Shown: positions 1-9,119 of the stretch, piece by piece | Position numbering within the stretch: position 1 is the first letter of the stretch | How the letters are laid out: the number at the start of each line of letters is the position of its first letter | Assembly: GCA_005791255.1 (NCBI GenBank) | Contig: SXXK01000196.1 | Coordinates: 1 to 33,525, forward strand | DNA length: 33,525 nucleotides | Reading direction: 5' to 3' | DNA from: Planctomyces sp. | Lineage (GTDB): Bacteria > Planctomycetota > Planctomycetia > Planctomycetales > Planctomycetaceae | Translations under genes and position numbers: made by a program | Notes under the pieces: model-generated | Databases searched by the model: none | What the model saw: only the letters and a program-made list of their open reading frames with translations | What the model was told of the DNA's origin: nothing

Positions 1-1
1 C

Positions 2-3000
2 AACTTCTTCGAAGGCTTCTACATCGATGACATCATCATCGGGTTCGCTGAACGCGGTGAAATGGTCACGAATGCCCCCGCCGGATCGAACTTCATCGCC
101 AACCCGGAAATCAGCCAGCGCAACAACACAAACCCCTACCAGGACATTCAGGAAGGTGCGTACGACGTTGAAATCCGCCGCGCCACCGACTACGCCAGCC
201 TGCCAGGGTCAGTGCCCAACCCCCAGTTCCTGGCCCGCGACACCAACGATCGCTTCACAAACGCTGTTTCGATTCGCGTGCCGAATGCCTCGGCACTCAA
301 AGACGGGCAGACTTTCACGATCAGTGACGGAGTCAATTCCGTTACGTTCGAGTACGAAGACGAGCTGTTGTCCAACGGTGTGACCCAGGGAAGGTTTGCC
401 ATCCCGTTCAATCCCGCGAAATCGGCACTGCTCGACGGTCGCTATGAAATGTCCGGCTACCGCACCGGTGAGTCTGCCACGGTCATTGCGGCCCGCATCC
501 GCGATGCGATCAACTCAACGGAAGTCCAGGGCATCCTGAAAATCCGTGCCGACCTTTCGGATGGCGCCGATGACAGCAGCGTCTTCAGCACCAGCGCACT
601 GATCAATCTGACAGGAACAGCACTCGTCACCGTGGGAGACGGCCTGCAGAAACCATCGTCCGATGCGATGCCCGATGGGCTCTTCGGTACGATGGCCGCA
701 CTGCCCAACACCAGCGGCTCCAACAGTCTGTTCACGTTCCGCAACACCACGCCGTACATCGATCCGAATACCGGCTACCCGGAACAGATCCATCAGATTC
801 GCATCCAGCTCCCGGCCGGCCAGAAGTTCGATCCGATTTCCATCCTCGGCGGAACCGGAAACGGGCCGAGCATCAGCGCTGTCTCCGACTTCACCACGCC
901 GACATTCACCACTCTGGACCTCGGCAATCCACGTATCCCGAAGTTCTCCTTCAGCACCGCCTTCGACATCATCACGATCGACTTCTCGCAAATCGTTGAT
1001 GCCTCCCAGACGGGTCCGGGCTTCGAAAAGAATGATCTGCTGCAGTTTGGACTGGACGTGGACTTCTTCGCTGAGCCCATCTGGAACCTCGGAGCCACTG
1101 TGGACGTGGCTTACAGCAGCGGACGCTCTGTCACTGCTCAGTTCGTGCGCAGCGATGTAACCTCCAGCATCGGAGAGCTGCGACCGATTCAGGATCCGAC
1201 AGCCGTGGTCTTCCACTCCGGCTACGGTGATCAAAACCTGCGTCGTGATCAGGGGCAACTGGTCATTGCTTCCAACTTCGTGTCAGATTCACTAAACTGG
1301 GGTATCCGCTCTGACGCCGGCTTCCGAACCGGCAGCCCGAATCCCACCGGCGCCGGTGCCCTGACACACAACGGGCCTCCGCGCAGCCTGCGTGAGCCGA
1401 ACGTCAATAACTGGCTGCCCGGTATCGTGATCTCGAACAACGTGATTGTGCAAAGCGGAACTGGCGGAATTCTGTTCAGCGGTGACGTTCCCCCGGGCGG
1501 CACGGCCACTGTCGGACCCGTCCCCGTCGGACGCATCCTGAACAACACGATCGTTGGCAATCCGAACAACCGCGTGGGAGTCGGCATTCAGGTCGAGCAG
1601 AACTCCAGCCCGACTCTGCTGAATAACATTGTCGCGGATCTGACCACCGGTATCTCAGTCGATGCCTCCTCCATCGCACTCGGAACCGTTGTGGGCGGTA
1701 CCCTGTATCGCAACAATGGCACCGATGCAGCGACAGGCTCGATTGGCCTGGGCACCTTCCCAATCTCACTGTCAGCCACCGATCCGCTGTTTGTCGATCA
1801 GACACGGCGCAATTACTACCCGGCCCCACTGTCGCAGGCCATCGACAGCTCGATTGACTCGCTCACCGACCGCACGGGCTTCATCACCGTTCGTGATCCG
1901 CTCGGGCTTGGTGTTTCACCCATCAAGACTCCGTTCGTTGACGCCTACGGTCAGACACGTGGCGACGACCCGGCTGTCACCACCCCGGCTGCCCAGGGTG
2001 CCAATGTGTTCAAGGATCGCGGAGCCATCGACCGTGTCGACTTCTTCCGCCCCACCGCTTACTTCTCAACACCGCTGGATCAGTCCGACAGCGATCTGAA
2101 CTCAGCTCTCGATGCCGTCTGGCTGAACTCGCCCGGCACTGTTCGCGAGCTGATCATCACGCTGGCTGACATCGGTATCGGCATTGATGATGGACGCGTG
2201 CTGCTGAACGGCAGCCAGTTCAAACTGTACATGGACGACGGCGTCAAGCAGACCACCGACCTGCCCGACCTGCCGAACGGCACAATCATCACCGAAGGGC
2301 TCATGACCCAGGGCGTGGATTATGTCTTCGTCTACAATTCGGTCACCAACGAAGTCATCTTCCGCTCGACGACGTCCTTCCCCTTCGAGCGGAAGTACCG
2401 AGTCACCGTGGATAATGACAATGCACTTGTCGACAACGTCGACGGCGTGCGGGATCTTGCCGGAAACTACCTGGCCCCCAATCGCACTGACGGCACCACC
2501 CAGTTCACACTCCTGCTGACTGACGGTATCAACGATCCGCCGGTCAACTCAATTCCGAACAATCAGTCCACTCCGGAAGATACTCCGCTGACATTCTCCG
2601 CGTCCGGTGGCAACCCGGTCAGTGTTTCCGACGCCGACGTCTGGCTCGGAACCAACATTCTGCGAGTGAAACTGGAAGGAGCAAATGGCGTTGTTTCACT
2701 GTCACAGACGACCGGCCTGACCTTTACCACCGGTGACGGCCTCAACGACGCCACCATGGAATTCACCGGCCTGGTGGATGCCATCAATCGAGCACTCGAC
2801 GGGCTCGTGTTCTCGCCGGCAAAAGACTTTTTCGGTACGGCGTCGATCACGATCACCACGAACGACCTCGGTGGCTTCACCGGACCGCCGACACCACCAC
2901 CAGCAGCTCAGCAGGACGTCGACGTGCTGCTGATCAACGTGACTCCGGTGAACGACGCACCAGTCTTCAACCCTCTGGTCAATCCACCGACAGTCAACGA

Positions 3001-6000
3001 AGACGCCGGCCTGCAGACGGTCAATGCCTTCATGACCGGTCAGGCTGCCGGCCCGGCCAACGAAACTCCGCCGCAGACGATCACTGCCGCGGTGTCAGTG
3101 ACTGCCGTCACGGGATCATGGACCACGGGCACATTCTTCTCCACCGCCCCAGCCATTGATGTTGTAACAGGAAACCTGACCTACCAGACTGCCCGAGACG
3201 TCAATGGTACAGCGACCATTACCGTCACCCTGCGGGACAGCCTGGGACTGAACAGCACAGCCCAGAGCTTCACCATTACGGTGACCGCAGTCAACGACGC
3301 CCCGGTGTTTACTGTGAACCCGGTCACTCCGATCGTGGTCGCGGAAGATGCCGGCAATCGCACGGTGGACCTGATCAACACATTTGCAGCCGGACCGGCG
3401 ACGGCCCTCGACGAGACTGCTCAGACACTTACCTTCAAACTCAGCACGCCTGTCCAGACCACACCGAATCTGGCACTGTCACTGCTGACCGTGGATGCCG
3501 CCGGAAACATCACGTTCCGCTCTGCCGCCGATACAGCGGGAGTGGTCAGTGTCAGCCTGACACTGGAAGACAGTGGTCCGGCAGCACCGCCGGACGTCAA
3601 CACGTCAACGGCATTTCCGTTCACGATCACTGTGACACAGGTGAACGACGCTCCCGTGGCAGTTACTGATTCCTACATTATCGACGATGGCTACAGCCTT
3701 GCTCTGGATGCCAGCAGAAGCTATGACGTCGATGCCTTCTTTGGTGATACTCTCACGTATCGCTGGGACCTGAATAACGACAATGTGTTCGAGACCAATG
3801 CAGGTGCCAGCTCGACACTGACCGTTGACTGGAACACCCTGAAGGGTCTCGGCATCACTTCGCCATCGATCCGGACAATTCGACTGCAGGTTCAGGACTC
3901 CAGCGGCGCAGCCAACAACACCACCGTCGCCACGACCTCACTGCAGACCCTGATTGTGGATTACGGCGATGCCCCCGCCAGCTTCGGAACTCTGAAGGCC
4001 GATGGCGGTGCCGCTCACACCATCAGCAACAGTCTGCTACTCGGATTACTGGTCGACGACGAGCGGTCCGGCTTGCCCGGAATCACAGCCAGCGGTGACG
4101 ACAGTGACGGCCAGGCTGACGAGGACGGCGTGGCCTTCCCGATCCGCCTTGAGACCAGCAACATTGAGCTTCCGGCCTACGTCGATATCACCAGCTCCGG
4201 CGTCGGACGCGTCGATGCCTGGCTCGACCTGGATGGAGATGGCAAGTTCATTGAAGACGAACGCCGAACACCCGCTGCCGGATTGGCAGTCTCCGCGGGC
4301 ATCAACCGATTCTCGTTCCGTATGCCGGCCGATACGCCGGTTGGCGACAAGGTATTCCGTTTCCGAATCAGCAGCTCTGGTGGTCTGAACCACACGGGAC
4401 GCGCTGCAGACGGCGAAGTGGAAGACTATGTGGTGCCTGTTCTGACGCTGTCACAGCCGGTGACACCAGTCATCACTCGCCCGATCGACATCACTCCGAC
4501 AAACGGTGTGATTCCGCAGACCAGCGACAGCACTCCGCAGGTCGACTGGACCGTGCACCCTGAGAATTTCTACTACCAGCTGGTGGTTCGAAACACGACG
4601 TCCGGTCAGGTGGTGTTCACCGGAGCACAGACCACCTTCGGCTTCGAGGAAGTGACATCAGCTTTGCCGGTCGGTACTTACACTGCCGAGGTGACCCCGT
4701 TCAACAAGGCCAACACGGCCGGTACTGCAGCCACTTATCAGTTTGAGGTGGTGACAGTTTCGGTTTTGGCGCCCACGGGTGATTTGGCAGAAAATCGGCC
4801 CACAATCCAGTGGTCCCCTGTGCTGGAAACGGCATCGTGGATCATTACTGTCCGATCGCTGTCGCTCGGAACCATCGTTCAGCGTTCAGAAGTGGCTGAC
4901 AGCAGCCTGTCAGCTCCGCAGACATGGCAGGTGCCGGCGGTGCTGGACATTGGTCGGTACAGCGTTTCTGTGCAGGCTCGCGATCAGGCAGGTCGTACCG
5001 GTGACGAAAGTGCACCGCTGTCATTCCAGGTGCGAACCGCCCCCGTTGTGAATGCTCCGGGCAACGTCACTGTTCCGCGGCCGACACTCACATGGCAGGC
5101 CGTTCCAGGAGCGTTCCGGTACCAGGTGGAGCTGCTGAATCTGACCGATAATGTCCTGGTCAGCAGCGTCTCCGGCCTGCAGGGCACGTCCTGGACCGTC
5201 CCCACCGATCTGACTCTGGGCCGATATCAGTTCCGCGTCCGCGCAGTGAATGCGTCGTCCGATGTGAGCTTCTGGAGTGATTCGGTGGTCTTCGGCTACA
5301 CGACTCCGGTCACCGCGATTTCGCCGCTCAACGGGATTCGCCTGCCGGACTCCACGCCGACCTTCGTCTGGAATGCCGTTGCATCCGCTGATTCCTACGA
5401 TCTGCTGGTGTATCAGAACTTCGGCAGCAATGCGGAAGTCTTCCGGGCCGAGAACCTGCCGGGCACTTCCTTCACCCGCTCGATTGAGATGCCGCTGGGG
5501 CGCTATCGGTATCAGATTCGAGCCGTCAATCGTGCCGGTACCGGTGCCACCAATGGTGACTTCGAGACCACCAGTCCGTTCTACACTTTCGTGGTGACCG
5601 AGCGGCCGACGATTATCAATCCGCCGGCGACCACCTTCCTGGGCCGCCCATCCGTCAGCTGGACTCTGCCGACGGGTTCGGGTTCGGCTCCTGTCAGCGA
5701 TATCTGGATCAACAAAATTGAAGGCTCGGTATCGCGTGTTGCTGTCAAGGCAGAACGCGTCCCCGGAGATAACTGGACGCTGAACACAGACCTCGTGCTT
5801 GGTACCTATCAGGTCTACGTCCGCACTTACTCGGAAGTTGATGCAGCCACGGTTTCCGACTGGAGCCTGCCGAAGACCTTCCGAGTGACCACACCGCCGA
5901 CGCTTGTCGGACCGACCGGGCGTATTGATGATCAGACTCCGACCCTCAGCTGGCAGGGTGTGGCCGGCGGTCAGACCTATCGCGTCTATGTTGCCAGCCT

Positions 6001-7177
6001 GTCGCTGGCAGGTGGCCCCGTGATTCTGGACGTCTCCGGAATCAACGCGCTGAACTACACAATTCCGAATGACCTGCCGATCGGACGCTATCGATTCTGG
6101 GCCCAGGCTCGCAGTGCCTTCGGTGATATCAGCGGATGGAGCACTCCGGCGCTGGACTTCCAGATCGTCACGGCGCCCACTCTGACCGGACCATCCTCGT
6201 CCACATTCAACACGACACCCTCGTTCTCCTGGACGAATATGGCGTCGACTCTGATCGGTCGACCTGCCGGTGCAACCAGCTATGATTTCCGCATCGACCA
6301 GGTACTGACAACTTCTGTCGTTCCGAACTACATCTTCCAGAACACCACGGCCACAGCCTTCACTGTGCCGGGATCGAAGGCTCTGCCAAACGGTACCTAC
6401 CGCGCCTATGTGCGGGCTCGCAGTGCGGACACACAGGGTGATTACACGAAGATGCTGGAGTTCTTCGTGGGTGGTCGTCCGAACGTGAACGCCATCCCAG
6501 CCTCCAATAATCAGCGTCCGCTGTTCTCGTGGGGTACGGTTGACGGTGCATCGTCCTATGAAGTGTTCCTTGTGAACCTGGCAGATCCGTCAAAGATTCT
6601 GCTGCGTCAGGCGGGCATTGCCACAACTTCCTACCAGCCGACGTTCAACCTTGGTACCGGGGACTTCCGTCTGTGGGTGCGGGCATTCCGCTCCAGCGAT
6701 GGCAGCCCAGGCCTGTGGAGCAATCCGGTGGACTTCAGGGTTACGGCTGCGGCGGAACTGCCGCAGAATACTGACCAGTGGATGCTGACTGCGGTCGCCG
6801 CTGTGTTTGCACAGCCGGTCGCTGATTACTCGGTCAGCATGCTGCGTTCTACGGTATCAGGCACTCAAGCCGAGTCCGTTGAACTGCCGGTGGCTCCGGA
6901 GCAGCCTGTGGCGGAGCTTCAGGAACAGGGCAGTGCTCAGCCGGATCCGGCGGTCACCCCTGTTGAATCCGACGAAGTACTGTCCGGCTGGGGCCAGGAA
7001 ACGTGGTGGGATGCCCCCGAGGGACAGCCTGCTGTGACGGTCGATGTCCAGCCCGTCGCCCCGGCAGCACAGCAGTCACGCGAGGGTTCCCGAGCAGCTT
7101 CTGCCGGACTGCTTGGAGCTCTGTTCGGTCTGGTGACTCTGCGTCGCCGTCGTCGTGAGGAAGACGGTTCCGTCTGA
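2..7177 (+). CDS. Giant exported modular repeat protein, 5'-truncated
   Basis: The reading frame is open from the window's left edge, so the N-terminus, including any signal peptide, lies outside; the first ATG in frame, at 62, is internal. About 2390 residues are visible. Domain order by nucleotide position: a beta-rich region (to about 1400); Asn/Gly-rich right-handed beta-helix-like repeats (about 1400-1830); cadherin-like repeats with VNDAPVF-type joints (about 2520-3680); a GEVED domain opening with DYGDAPASFG and closing with DGEVEDY (about 3959-4437); eight fibronectin-III-like repeats (4532-6750); an acidic Pro/Gln linker; and a C-terminal hydrophobic stretch followed by five arginines. 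Aspartate-rich turns such as DLDGDGKF suggest calcium binding. This architecture is typical of planctomycete surface or adhesion proteins; a role in adhesion or polysaccharide contact is inference. No catalytic domain is evident. An intrinsic terminator follows the stop codon. Confidence 0.9.
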   Translation, partial: NFFEGFYIDDIIIGFAERGEMVTNAPAGSNFIANPEISQRNNTNPYQDIQEGAYDVEIRRATDYASLPGSVPNPQFLARDTNDRFTNAVSIRVPNASALKDGQTFTISDGVNSVTFEYEDELLSNGVTQGRFAIPFNPAKSALLDGRYEMSGYRTGESATVIAARIRDAINSTEVQGILKIRADLSDGADDSSVFSTSALINLTGTALVTVGDGLQKPSSDAMPDGLFGTMAALPNTSGSNSLFTFRNTTPYIDPNTGYPEQIHQIRIQLPAGQKFDPISILGGTGNGPSISAVSDFTTPTFTTLDLGNPRIPKFSFSTAFDIITIDFSQIVDASQTGPGFEKNDLLQFGLDVDFFAEPIWNLGATVDVAYSSGRSVTAQFVRSDVTSSIGELRPIQDPTAVVFHSGYGDQNLRRDQGQLVIASNFVSDSLNWGIRSDAGFRTGSPNPTGAGALTHNGPPRSLREPNVNNWLPGIVISNNVIVQSGTGGILFSGDVPPGGTATVGPVPVGRILNNTIVGNPNNRVGVGIQVEQNSSPTLLNNIVADLTTGISVDASSIALGTVVGGTLYRNNGTDAATGSIGLGTFPISLSATDPLFVDQTRRNYYPAPLSQAIDSSIDSLTDRTGFITVRDPLGLGVSPIKTPFVDAYGQTRGDDPAVTTPAAQGANVFKDRGAIDRVDFFRPTAYFSTPLDQSDSDLNSALDAVWLNSPGTVRELIITLADIGIGIDDGRVLLNGSQFKLYMDDGVKQTTDLPDLPNGTIITEGLMTQGVDYVFVYNSVTNEVIFRSTTSFPFERKYRVTVDNDNALVDNVDGVRDLAGNYLAPNRTDGTTQFTLLLTDGINDPPVNSIPNNQSTPEDTPLTFSASGGNPVSVSDADVWLGTNILRVKLEGANGVVSLSQTTGLTFTTGDGLNDATMEFTGLVDAINRALDGLVFSPAKDFFGTASITITTNDLGGFTGPPTPPPAAQQDVDVLLINVTPVNDAPVFNPLVNPPTVNEDAGLQTVNAFMTGQAAGPANETPPQTITAAVSVTAVTGSWTTGTFFSTAPAIDVVTGNLTYQTARDVNGTATITVTLRDSLGLNSTAQSFTITVTAVNDAPVFTVNPVTPIVVAEDAGNRTVDLINTFAAGPATALDETAQTLTFKLSTPVQTTPNLALSLLTVDAAGNITFRSAADTAGVVSVSLTLEDSGPAAPPDVNTSTAFPFTITVTQVNDAPVAVTDSYIIDDGYSLALDASRSYDVDAFFGDTLTYRWDLNNDNVFETNAGASSTLTVDWNTLKGLGITSPSIRTIRLQVQDSSGAANNTTVATTSLQTLIVDYGDAPASFGTLKADGGAAHTISNSLLLGLLVDDERSGLPGITASGDDSDGQADEDGVAFPIRLETSNIELPAYVDITSSGVGRVDAWLDLDGDGKFIEDERRTPAAGLAVSAGINRFSFRMPADTPVGDKVFRFRISSSGGLNHTGRAADGEVEDYVVPVLTLSQPVTPVITRPIDITPTNGVIPQTSDSTPQVDWTVHPENFYYQLVVRNTTSGQVVFTGAQTTFGFEEVTSALPVGTYTAEVTPFNKANTAGTAATYQFEVVTVSVLAPTGDLAENRPTIQWSPVLETASWIITVRSLSLGTIVQRSEVADSSLSAPQTWQVPAVLDIGRYSVSVQARDQAGRTGDESAPLSFQVRTAPVVNAPGNVTVPRPTLTWQAVPGAFRYQVELLNLTDNVLVSSVSGLQGTSWTVPTDLTLGRYQFRVRAVNASSDVSFWSDSVVFGYTTPVTAISPLNGIRLPDSTPTFVWNAVASADSYDLLVYQNFGSNAEVFRAENLPGTSFTRSIEMPLGRYRYQIRAVNRAGTGATNGDFETTSPFYTFVVTERPTIINPPATTFLGRPSVSWTLPTGSGSAPVSDIWINKIEGSVSRVAVKAERVPGDNWTLNTDLVLGTYQVYVRTYSEVDAATVSDWSLPKTFRVTTPPTLVGPTGRIDDQTPTLSWQGVAGGQTYRVYVASLSLAGGPVILDVSGINALNYTIPNDLPIGRYRFWAQARSAFGDISGWSTPALDFQIVTAPTLTGPSSSTFNTTPSFSWTNMASTLIGRPAGATSYDFRIDQVLTTSVVPNYIFQNTTATAFTVPGSKALPNGTYRAYVRARSADTQGDYTKMLEFFVGGRPNVNAIPASNNQRPLFSWGTVDGASSYEVFLVNLADPSKILLRQAGIATTSYQPTFNLGTGDFRLWVRAFRSSDGSPGLWSNPVDFRVTAAAELPQNTDQWMLTAVAAVFAQPVADYSVSMLRSTVSGTQAESVELPVAPEQPVAELQEQGSAQPDPAVTPVESDEVLSGWGQETWWDAPEGQPAVTVDVQPVAPAAQQSREGSRAASAGLLGALFGLVTLRRRRREEDGSV
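2520..3680 (+). repeat. Cadherin-like tandem repeats within the giant protein
   Basis: Joints of the type V-N-D-(A/P)-P-V recur near nucleotides 2530, 2947, 3292 and 3640, each followed by a (V/P)-E-D-(A/T) motif except the last. This is the signature of the cadherin-like or tandem-95 repeats of large bacterial adhesins, in which the NDAPV joint and acidic residues bind calcium. Spacing is about 115-140 residues. Confidence 0.75.
4532..6750 (+). repeat. Eight tandem fibronectin-III-like protein repeats
   Basis: Eight protein-level repeats, each about 88-100 residues long, begin near 4532, 4796, 5078, 5353, 5645, 5936, 6214 and 6514. Each opens with a (T/R)PTxxW motif such as TPTLSW or RPTLTW and ends with a (L/I)GRYRFxVRA-like strand followed by a W-S-x-P/V-xxF motif. 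The copies have diverged at the DNA level, so this is an old array and not a recent expansion. Similar FnIII-like arrays act as spacers or binding modules in bacterial surface proteins. Confidence 0.8.
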
Positions 7178-7204
7178 GATTGCCCCGTAATTGATCAGTC
7201 TTCC

Positions 7205-7234
7205 GCGGGGCTCGCATGAGCCCCGCTTTTTCTT
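7205..7234 (+). terminator. Intrinsic terminator after the giant protein gene
   Basis: A perfect 9-bp stem (GCGGGGCTC at 7205-7213, GAGCCCCGC at 7218-7226) with a GCAT tetraloop is followed at once by TTTTTCTTT. It lies 28 bases after the stop codon and ends 36 bases before the next start. The GC-rich stem plus T-tract is a canonical Rho-independent terminator, so the giant gene and purU are probably separate transcription units. Confidence 0.93.
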
Positions 7235-7270
7235 TGCCGCAGCCCAAAACTCTGCGGATGGATGTATTGC

Positions 7271-8128
7271 ATGCAGGTCACCATCACTGCTGTCGGCCCG
7301 GATCATCGCGGACTGGCGGACCCCATCGTGCATTTTGTCACCGGGGCCGGAGCCAATATCCACGAAATTCAGATGTACGACCGGGATTCGGAACGCCTGT
7401 TCGCCATGCTGATGCGGATCGAATGGACTTCCGGCACAATCGCTGACCTGCGTCGTGAGCTGGCTGAGATCGGTCAGCAGCGGGGGTTGCAGGTGCGAGT
7501 CTGGTCACGGGATGAACACGCTCGCCCACCCAGACTGGCGATCTGCACGACCTACCGAGCAGAACCGCCCCTGGCGATTCTGCGAGCGGTGCGGGATCGC
7601 AGACTGAAAGCAGAAGTGGCTGTCATGGCCGGCAACCGAAATGCCTGCCGCAGCCTGGCCGAACAGTTTGAAGTGCCGTGGCTGTCCATCGGAGATGATC
7701 AGGGAAACCCGGATTACAGTCGCCTGGAAAGGGCGATTGATGAGCTGGACATCGACTACGTGATCCTCGCCCGGTATATGCGAGTGCTTCCGGCGGAGCT
7801 GTGCTGGAAATTCGCCGGCGGACGAATCATCAACCTGCACCACGGTCTGCTGCCATCGTTTCCGGGTTTTCGCCCCTACGAAGATGCCTTCCAGCACCAT
7901 ATGCTGTGTTTCGGCGCCACCGTCCACTTCATCGTTCCGGAACTCGACGCCGGCAATCAGATCATTTATCAGGCGGCCTTCAGCGTGCCACCGGGAACCA
8001 GTCTGGCTGAGGTCAAGCGACTGGGTGAGACGGATCATGAACCGCACTGTCTGCTGGAGGGCATCCGGCGAGTGGTGGATCGGGAGGCCGAACTGCACTT
8101 CCACCGCGTCGTCCGCCGCAGCCACTGA
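7271..8128 (+). CDS. purU: Formyltetrahydrofolate deformylase-like protein (PurU family)
   Basis: The protein has an N-terminal ACT domain (about residues 1-77, with VGPDHRGLAD) and a C-terminal formyltransferase-type domain (about 87-285). The family's catalytic Asn-His-Asp are present: N and H in INLHHGLLPSFPG and D in PELDAG. PurU hydrolyses 10-formyl-THF to formate and THF and balances one-carbon pools; it is cytosolic. The usual HHSFLP is HHGLLP here and the start of the catalytic domain is divergent, so a related formyltransferase-fold activity cannot be excluded. ATG 7271 is chosen because the ACT domain begins there and GGATGG lies 9 bases upstream; an in-frame ATG at 7262 adds three residues. 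metF follows after 92 bases, which supports a folate role. Confidence 0.85.
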   Translation: MQVTITAVGPDHRGLADPIVHFVTGAGANIHEIQMYDRDSERLFAMLMRIEWTSGTIADLRRELAEIGQQRGLQVRVWSRDEHARPPRLAICTTYRAEPPLAILRAVRDRRLKAEVAVMAGNRNACRSLAEQFEVPWLSIGDDQGNPDYSRLERAIDELDIDYVILARYMRVLPAELCWKFAGGRIINLHHGLLPSFPGFRPYEDAFQHHMLCFGATVHFIVPELDAGNQIIYQAAFSVPPGTSLAEVKRLGETDHEPHCLLEGIRRVVDREAELHFHRVVRRSH

Positions 8129-8220
8129 TTCAGAATGAACGAATTTTTCGTTTCTCCTGCGATCAATGGGACCTTAGAATACACGCTTTCAATCTGTTCA
8201 ATTTTCTCCGAGCCCTGCAG

Positions 8221-9096
8221 ATGCGTCTGACTGACCTGTTCAATTCCCGTCGCTTTGTGCTTTCGATCGAGATGTTTCCGCCCAAAACGGCCGAAACCAG
8301 CGAAGCACTCAAACGCAGCCTGCTCTCACTGAATCGCTACAACCCGGCATTCGTCTCCTGCACATACGGCGCCGGCGGCTCTACCCGCGGTCAGACCCTC
8401 GACTGGTGCCAGTGGATCCAGCAGACGCTGCAGCGACCGGCCATGGCACACTTCACCTGCGTCAGCTCCACAGTGGACGAACTGTCTGACTGGCTGCACC
8501 AGGCGTGGCAGTCCGGCGTCCGAAATATCATGTCACTGCGTGGCGATCCGCCGGCCGGGCAACAGGTCTTCACTGCTGCTGAAGGTGGTCTGAACCACGC
8601 TTCGGAACTGACCGCCCTGATCCGTCGCCTGTACCCCGAAATGGGCATCGGCGTCGCCGGCTACCCGGAAAAACACGTTGAAGCCCCCTCTCTGGACGCC
8701 GACCTCGAAAATCTGAAGATCAAGGTGGATGCCGGTGCTGATGCCGTATTCACTCAGCTGTTCTTCATCAATCGCAGTTTCTTCGAATTTCGCGATCAAT
8801 GCGCCGCCCGCGGGATCACTGTCCCCATCGTGCCGGGCATTATGCCAATCACCGATTTTGCCCGCATTCGCAGAATCACTTCGATGTGTGGTTCCGTCAT
8901 CCCGCTGGAACTTGCCACTCAGCTGGAAGCTGTTCGGGACGATGCCGCTGCACAGTTCGAAATCGGCACAGAGCATGCCATTCGGCAGTGTCGCGAGCTG
9001 CAGGCTGAGGGCGTTCCGGGAATTCACTTCTATGCCCTCAATAAATCCGACGCCTGCGAACGCATTCTCAATGCTCTCAGCCTGCCTCTGGCCTGA
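8221..9096 (+). CDS. metF: 5,10-methylenetetrahydrofolate reductase
   Basis: This 291-residue TIM-barrel flavoprotein has the usual MetF length. It reduces 5,10-methylene-THF to 5-methyl-THF, the methyl donor for methionine synthesis. Visible family signatures are SIEMFPPK with the active-site Glu (E17), TYGAGGSTR (residues 48-56), RGDPP with the catalytic/flavin-contacting Asp (D109), AGYPEKH (146-152) and TQLFF with the substrate-binding Gln (Q179). The C-terminal GIHFYALNKSD segment is also typical. Start 8221 matches the family's N-terminus, although no clear Shine-Dalgarno sequence precedes it. It lies downstream of the purU-like gene and upstream of an unrelated ABC ATPase. Confidence 0.95.
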   Translation: MRLTDLFNSRRFVLSIEMFPPKTAETSEALKRSLLSLNRYNPAFVSCTYGAGGSTRGQTLDWCQWIQQTLQRPAMAHFTCVSSTVDELSDWLHQAWQSGVRNIMSLRGDPPAGQQVFTAAEGGLNHASELTALIRRLYPEMGIGVAGYPEKHVEAPSLDADLENLKIKVDAGADAVFTQLFFINRSFFEFRDQCAARGITVPIVPGIMPITDFARIRRITSMCGSVIPLELATQLEAVRDDAAAQFEIGTEHAIRQCRELQAEGVPGIHFYALNKSDACERILNALSLPLA

Positions 9097-9119
9097 CAGC
9101 AGCCACTGATCGTTTCCTT

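Noticed and set aside
515-1258. Long minus-strand reading frame opposite the giant protein gene
   Set aside because: The + strand translation shows clear domains through this stretch; the antisense frame has low-complexity, non-family sequence and is a GC-bias shadow.
7505-8125. Minus-strand frame of about 206 codons opposite the purU-like gene
   Set aside because: The + strand encodes the ACT and formyltransferase domains; the antisense frame is a shadow.
8138-8150. Short hairpin AACGA-ATTTT-TCGTT after the purU-like gene as a terminator
   Set aside because: The stem is only 5 bp, AT-rich and followed by TTCTCC, not a T-run, so it is too weak to call.
8175-8180. TAGAAT as a -10 box for metF
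   Set aside because: No acceptable -35 hexamer lies 16-18 bases upstream, and single hexamers of this kind are expected by chance.
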